Shown one piece after another: positions 29,389 through 32,499 of a DNA stretch of 32,499 nucleotides; within the stretch, counting starts at the first letter, position 1; every line of letters starts with the position of its first letter. The notes under the pieces are model-generated. The model was not told the DNA's origin, searched no databases, and saw nothing but the letters and a program-made list of their open reading frames with translations. This stretch comes from an uncultured bacterium (GTDB taxonomy: Bacteria; Pseudomonadota; Gammaproteobacteria; Burkholderiales; CAIKXV01): the NCBI GenBank assembly GCA_903873475.1, contig CAIQON010000134.1, positions 1 to 32,499 of the forward strand, read 5' to 3'. The position numbers were made by a program, and so were the translations under genes.

Positions 29389-30638
29389 GGATAGAACAGA
29401 TACAGCCGGTAGCCGACCGGGCGCAGCTCGGTGGTGTCGAGCGTCAGGCGTATGGAAAACGCCTCGCCGGCACGCAGCCCCCTGCGCTCCGGGTTGCCGC
29501 CGGCCAGATACTGGTCCGGAAGCAGCACCCTTCGGGCCAGGGGACGGTCCTGGGCATCGGTCAGCGTGACCTCGATGGCCGGGAACGCCACATCGATCGG
29601 GGCACCGTTGCGGACCGAGGCGGCGAGCTGGATCAGGTTCGGTTTCGCCGTATCCACCGCCTGCAGGTCGGAGCTTTCGATCACCAGCTGGTCAGCGGCC
29701 TTCGGCAGGCCGACCTCACAGCGCGCGATCCGGCAGAGATGCTCCAGCACGGGCCGGCTGGCCGGATAGTGCGCAGCGATCTGCGTGCGATAGGCGTGCA
29801 GGGCCTGGCCGGCCAGCAGCACGGCCAGCAGGCAGGAAACGACGATCCAGGTCGTGCGGTAGCGCCGCAGCACGACGCACAGCAGGCCGAGCAGGGCCGC
29901 CGCAAGGGCGATCGGGTATTCGCGCAGAAGCGCCGCCGGCGAGACGCCCGCGACGAGCCCGGCCAGGGGTGCAGGCAGGCGGTCGCCCGCCAGCAGCAGC
30001 ACGGCGGCCGCCACGGCCAGCAGCAGCACGGCGGTGACACCGACCACGCGCATGCGGCTGGCTGCGGGCTTCGCATCCGATGGCGCCTCCGCCGTGACCG
30101 AATAGTCGGTCAGCTCGGACGCGAACGGCGGTGCCGCGTCGGTCAGGTCCACGTCGAGCGGTGGCGGTGGTGGTGACACACGCACCGTATCGCGCGGCCT
30201 GTCGACCGGTGCAGGCTTTGCAGGCGCTGCGGCCGCGGCCGGGAGCGGGCCTTCGTCGGGAAGGTCCGCCACGCGATCGACCACCATCGGTTGGTTCGGC
30301 GACTGCGCATCGACCTGTGGCAGTGCCGCGTCGGGCGTCCACTCGGCCACGCGCTCGCCACTGAAAGCGTCGCGCAGGGTGCTCGCGGCGTCGGTCCCGG
30401 CCGGAACATCCGGCACCCGCGCGGGCTCCTGCGCGGGCGCCCGTGCGGGCGCCTGGGCCGGCGCAGGCACGGGTGCCTTCAGCGCCGCATCGGCGACTGT
30501 GGTCAGCGAGGGAAATGCATCGAATACCGTGCCGCAGCTGCCACAGCGGACCTGCCCGCCGGACGCCTGCAGTTGCGCCGGGGTGACGCGGAACATTGTC
30601 AGGCAGTCCGTGTTCGAGCAGCGCGTGACCAGTGCCAT
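29385..30638 (-). CDS. DUF3426 zinc-ribbon membrane protein
   Basis: A 417-residue protein of the zinc-ribbon/DUF3426 family, found after prmA in many Betaproteobacteria; its role is unknown. The N-terminus has the MJ0042-type zinc ribbon (C7, C12, C32, C35 in RCSNTDCLTMF and VRCGSCGTVFDAF). A long Ala/Pro-rich, low-complexity linker (~50-190) follows, then hydrophobic segments at ~198-217, ~240-257 and ~263-282, and a C-terminal beta-rich domain (IESSDLQAVD, VTLTDAQDRPLARRVLLPDQYL) that would lie in the periplasm. Relatives I know usually show one membrane helix here, so three is unusual. It starts 9 nt after prmA and overlaps the ABC gene by 4 nt. Confidence 0.88.
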   Translation of the reverse strand: MALVTRCSNTDCLTMFRVTPAQLQASGGQVRCGSCGTVFDAFPSLTTVADAALKAPVPAPAQAPARAPAQEPARVPDVPAGTDAASTLRDAFSGERVAEWTPDAALPQVDAQSPNQPMVVDRVADLPDEGPLPAAAAAPAKPAPVDRPRDTVRVSPPPPPLDVDLTDAAPPFASELTDYSVTAEAPSDAKPAASRMRVVGVTAVLLLAVAAAVLLLAGDRLPAPLAGLVAGVSPAALLREYPIALAAALLGLLCVVLRRYRTTWIVVSCLLAVLLAGQALHAYRTQIAAHYPASRPVLEHLCRIARCEVGLPKAADQLVIESSDLQAVDTAKPNLIQLAASVRNGAPIDVAFPAIEVTLTDAQDRPLARRVLLPDQYLAGGNPERRGLRAGEAFSIRLTLDTTELRPVGYRLYLFYP

Positions 30639-30647
30639 CGGCCGTCC

Positions 30648-31559
30648 TCAGTGCACGCGCATGCCGGCGAGCAGCGCCCAGCCGTCCAGGGTGCGTACGG
30701 TCATGAGTTCACAGCCGGGCGCGTAGACCTCGGCGATCTGCCCCGCCTGGCTGTCGAGCAGGCCGGCCAGTGCGATCATGCCGCCCGGCCGCACCTGTGC
30801 CGCGAGCAGCGGCGCCAGCGCCATCAACGGCCGCGCCAGGATGTTGGCGACCACCACGTCGTATCCCGCCGCACCGGGCGCAGCGTCGGGCAGGCAGAAG
30901 GTCGCACCATCGATGCCGTTGGCGATCGCATTGGCCGCGGCGGTGGTCACGGCTTCGGGATCGATGTCGACGCCGGTGACCGTGGCGGCGCCGAGCCTTG
31001 CCGCGCCGATCGCGAGCACGCCCGAACCGCATCCGTAGTCGAGCACCGCCTCGCCACCGCGCAGGGTCGCCGCCAGCCATTCGAGGCACAGGCGCGTCGT
31101 GGGGTGGCTCCCGGAGCCGAACGCGCGGCCCGGGTCAATCACCAGGTTGATCGCGGCAGGGTCGGGTGGCTGGTGCCAGGTCGGCACGATCCACAGCCGG
31201 TCGGTGATGCGGATCGGTTCGAACTCGCGCTGGGTGAGCGCGACCCAGTCGGCATCCTCCACCGTACGCGTGCCGCTCATCGCCGACGGATCGATCGCGC
31301 ATTCGGCGAGCGCCGGCCCGACCAGCGCCCCGGCCTGCACCGCGTCCTCGAACAGCGCAGCGAGCCGTGCGCGCTGCCAGCGGATCGGCCGCGACGGCTC
31401 GTTCCATTCGCCGGGCTCGTCGAACACCGCCTGTTCTTCGGGCGTGCCGGCCAGCGCATCGCCGACATCGACCGCCAGGGCACCGGCCTCGAGCAGCGCA
31501 TCGCCGAGCAGGTCGGCCTGCGCGGGCGTGAGTTCGAAGGTGACGGCGGTCAGCGGCAT
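30648..31559 (-). CDS. prmA: Ribosomal protein L11 methyltransferase
   Basis: PrmA trimethylates lysines and the N-terminus of ribosomal protein L11 using S-adenosylmethionine. The 303-residue product has an N-terminal substrate-recognition domain (MPLTAVTFELTPAQADLLGD, DWVALTQREFEPIRI), the linker RLWIVPTWHQPPD, the signature DPGRAFGSGSHPTTRLCLEW, SAM motif LDYGCGSGVLAIGAARLGA, and the catalytic-loop motif VVANILARPL. Length is normal for the family. ATG 31559 is 13 nt after the accC stop, placing it in the common beta-proteobacterial order accC-prmA-DUF3426. Confidence 0.96.
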   Translation of the reverse strand: MPLTAVTFELTPAQADLLGDALLEAGALAVDVGDALAGTPEEQAVFDEPGEWNEPSRPIRWQRARLAALFEDAVQAGALVGPALAECAIDPSAMSGTRTVEDADWVALTQREFEPIRITDRLWIVPTWHQPPDPAAINLVIDPGRAFGSGSHPTTRLCLEWLAATLRGGEAVLDYGCGSGVLAIGAARLGAATVTGVDIDPEAVTTAAANAIANGIDGATFCLPDAAPGAAGYDVVVANILARPLMALAPLLAAQVRPGGMIALAGLLDSQAGQIAEVYAPGCELMTVRTLDGWALLAGMRVH

Positions 31560-31572
31560 GGCAGGCGCCCGG

Positions 31573-32499
31573 TCAGGCGGCTTCGCCCTTGCGGTGCTTG
31601 CCCACCTTCTCTTCGAGGTAATGGATGTTCGAACCGCCCTGCATGAAGCGGGCATCGACCATCAGGTCGCGGTGCAGGGGCAGGTTCGTCCGGATGCCGT
31701 CGACCACCATCTCGGACAGCGCGCTGCGCATCCGTGCGATCGCCTGGTCGCGCGTGTCGCCGTAGGCGATCAGCTTGCCGATCAGCGAATCGTAGTGGGG
31801 CGGTACCACGTAGTTGTTGTACACATGGGAATCGACTCGGATTCCCGGCCCGCCCGGCGGATGGTAGAAGGTGATGCGCCCGGGCGAAGGCACGAAACTG
31901 TACGGATCCTCGGCGTTGATCCGGCACTCGATCGCGTGCCCCTTCGGCACGATGTCGCGCTGGCGCAGCCCCATCCGTTCACCGGCGGCGATGCGGATCT
32001 GCATCTGCACGATGTCCACGCCGGTGATCATCTCGGACACCGGGTGCTCGACCTGCACCCGCGTATTCATCTCGATGAAATAGAACTGGCCGCCCTGGTA
32101 CAGGAACTCGAACGTTCCGGCACCGCGATAGCGGATGCGCTTGCAGGCTTCGATGCAGCGGTCGAAGATGCGCGCCCTGACCCGGTCGCCGATCAGCGGC
32201 GCTGGCGCTTCCTCGATGATCTTCTGGTGCCGGCGCTGCATCGAGCAGTCGCGGTCGCCCAGGTGCACCGAGTTGCCGTGTTCGTCGGACAGCACCTGCA
32301 CCTCGACATGGCGCGGGTCTTCCAGGAACTTCTCGAGGTAGACGTCGGACTGGCCGAAGGCTGCCTTCGCCTCCGAGCGGGTCATCGTCACGGCGTTGAG
32401 CAGCGCCGCCTCGGTATGCACCACGCGCATCCCGCGCCCGCCACCGCCACCGGCCGCCTTGATGATCACCGGATAGCCGACCGACCGCGCGATCTTGAC
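31573..32499 (-). CDS. accC: Biotin carboxylase of acetyl-CoA carboxylase (3' part)
   Basis: The ATP-grasp subunit that carboxylates biotin on BCCP, the first step of fatty-acid synthesis. The window keeps about 308 C-terminal residues, from [14 protein letters not shown] onward, so roughly the first 140-150 residues lie beyond the right edge. Visible: the glycine-rich ATP loop [33 protein letters not shown], the [14 protein letters not shown] segment, the catalytic [20 protein letters not shown] region, and the C-terminal lid [19 protein letters not shown] ending [14 protein letters not shown]. prmA follows after 13 nt. Confidence 0.95.
   Translation of the reverse strand, partial: VKIARSVGYPVIIKAAGGGGGRGMRVVHTEAALLNAVTMTRSEAKAAFGQSDVYLEKFLEDPRHVEVQVLSDEHGNSVHLGDRDCSMQRRHQKIIEEAPAPLIGDRVRARIFDRCIEACKRIRYRGAGTFEFLYQGGQFYFIEMNTRVQVEHPVSEMITGVDIVQMQIRIAAGERMGLRQRDIVPKGHAIECRINAEDPYSFVPSPGRITFYHPPGGPGIRVDSHVYNNYVVPPHYDSLIGKLIAYGDTRDQAIARMRSALSEMVVDGIRTNLPLHRDLMVDARFMQGGSNIHYLEEKVGKHRKGEAA

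Overview
This is a GC-rich chromosomal window that looks like a member of the Burkholderiales (Betaproteobacteria). The grounds are nine periplasmic binding proteins of the Bug/TctC family, whose large expansion is typical of Bordetella, Cupriavidus and relatives, together with the core block accC-prmA-DUF3426 and a YaeQ homologue. I see no rRNA, tRNA, CRISPR array, transposase, phage gene or replication origin.

Layout. Positions 1-5400 hold a YbaY-like lipoprotein, a Bug protein (minus strand), a small unknown gene paired with a divergent CinA-like gene, a quinone-oxidoreductase-like MDR enzyme, a sirtuin, and an MBL-fold protein that seems to have lost its metal-binding core. Positions 5560-11324 are a four-gene minus-strand operon: GntR/FCD regulator, FrnE-like DsbA protein, YdiJ-type FAD/Fe-S dehydrogenase and MATE exporter. 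The 270-bp divergent region at 11325-11596 carries two near-identical 13-bp boxes, one over each core promoter, with a cluster of 32-bp repeats between them. Rightward from it run an alanine/serine-glyoxylate-type aminotransferase and a type I sulfatase.

Positions 14500-26500 are a transport and catabolism island: eight Bug proteins on the plus strand, a lyase of the isocitrate lyase/PEP mutase family and an isocitrate/isopropylmalate dehydrogenase family enzyme. A HIT protein and a carboxymuconolactone decarboxylase (CMD/AhpD-like) gene lie on the minus strand. No TctA or TctB membrane subunit is present, so these binding proteins must work with transporters encoded elsewhere or as sensors. 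Positions 26600-32499 hold a ribbon-helix-helix-like small protein, yaeQ, an ABC exporter, a DUF3426 zinc-ribbon membrane protein, prmA and the C-terminal part of accC, which runs off the window.

The most striking observation is the CMD/AhpD-like gene at 22731-23300 (minus). Its reading frame is interrupted by one in-frame TGA exactly where the second cysteine of a CxxC motif should be, and conserved-looking protein continues in the same frame. Starting 14 nt after the TGA is a perfect 7-bp hairpin with GGUC at its tip, in nearly the same place as the SelB-binding loop of E. coli fdhF. I read it as a probable selenoprotein with a CxxU redox motif. It is flanked by two closely related Bug genes.
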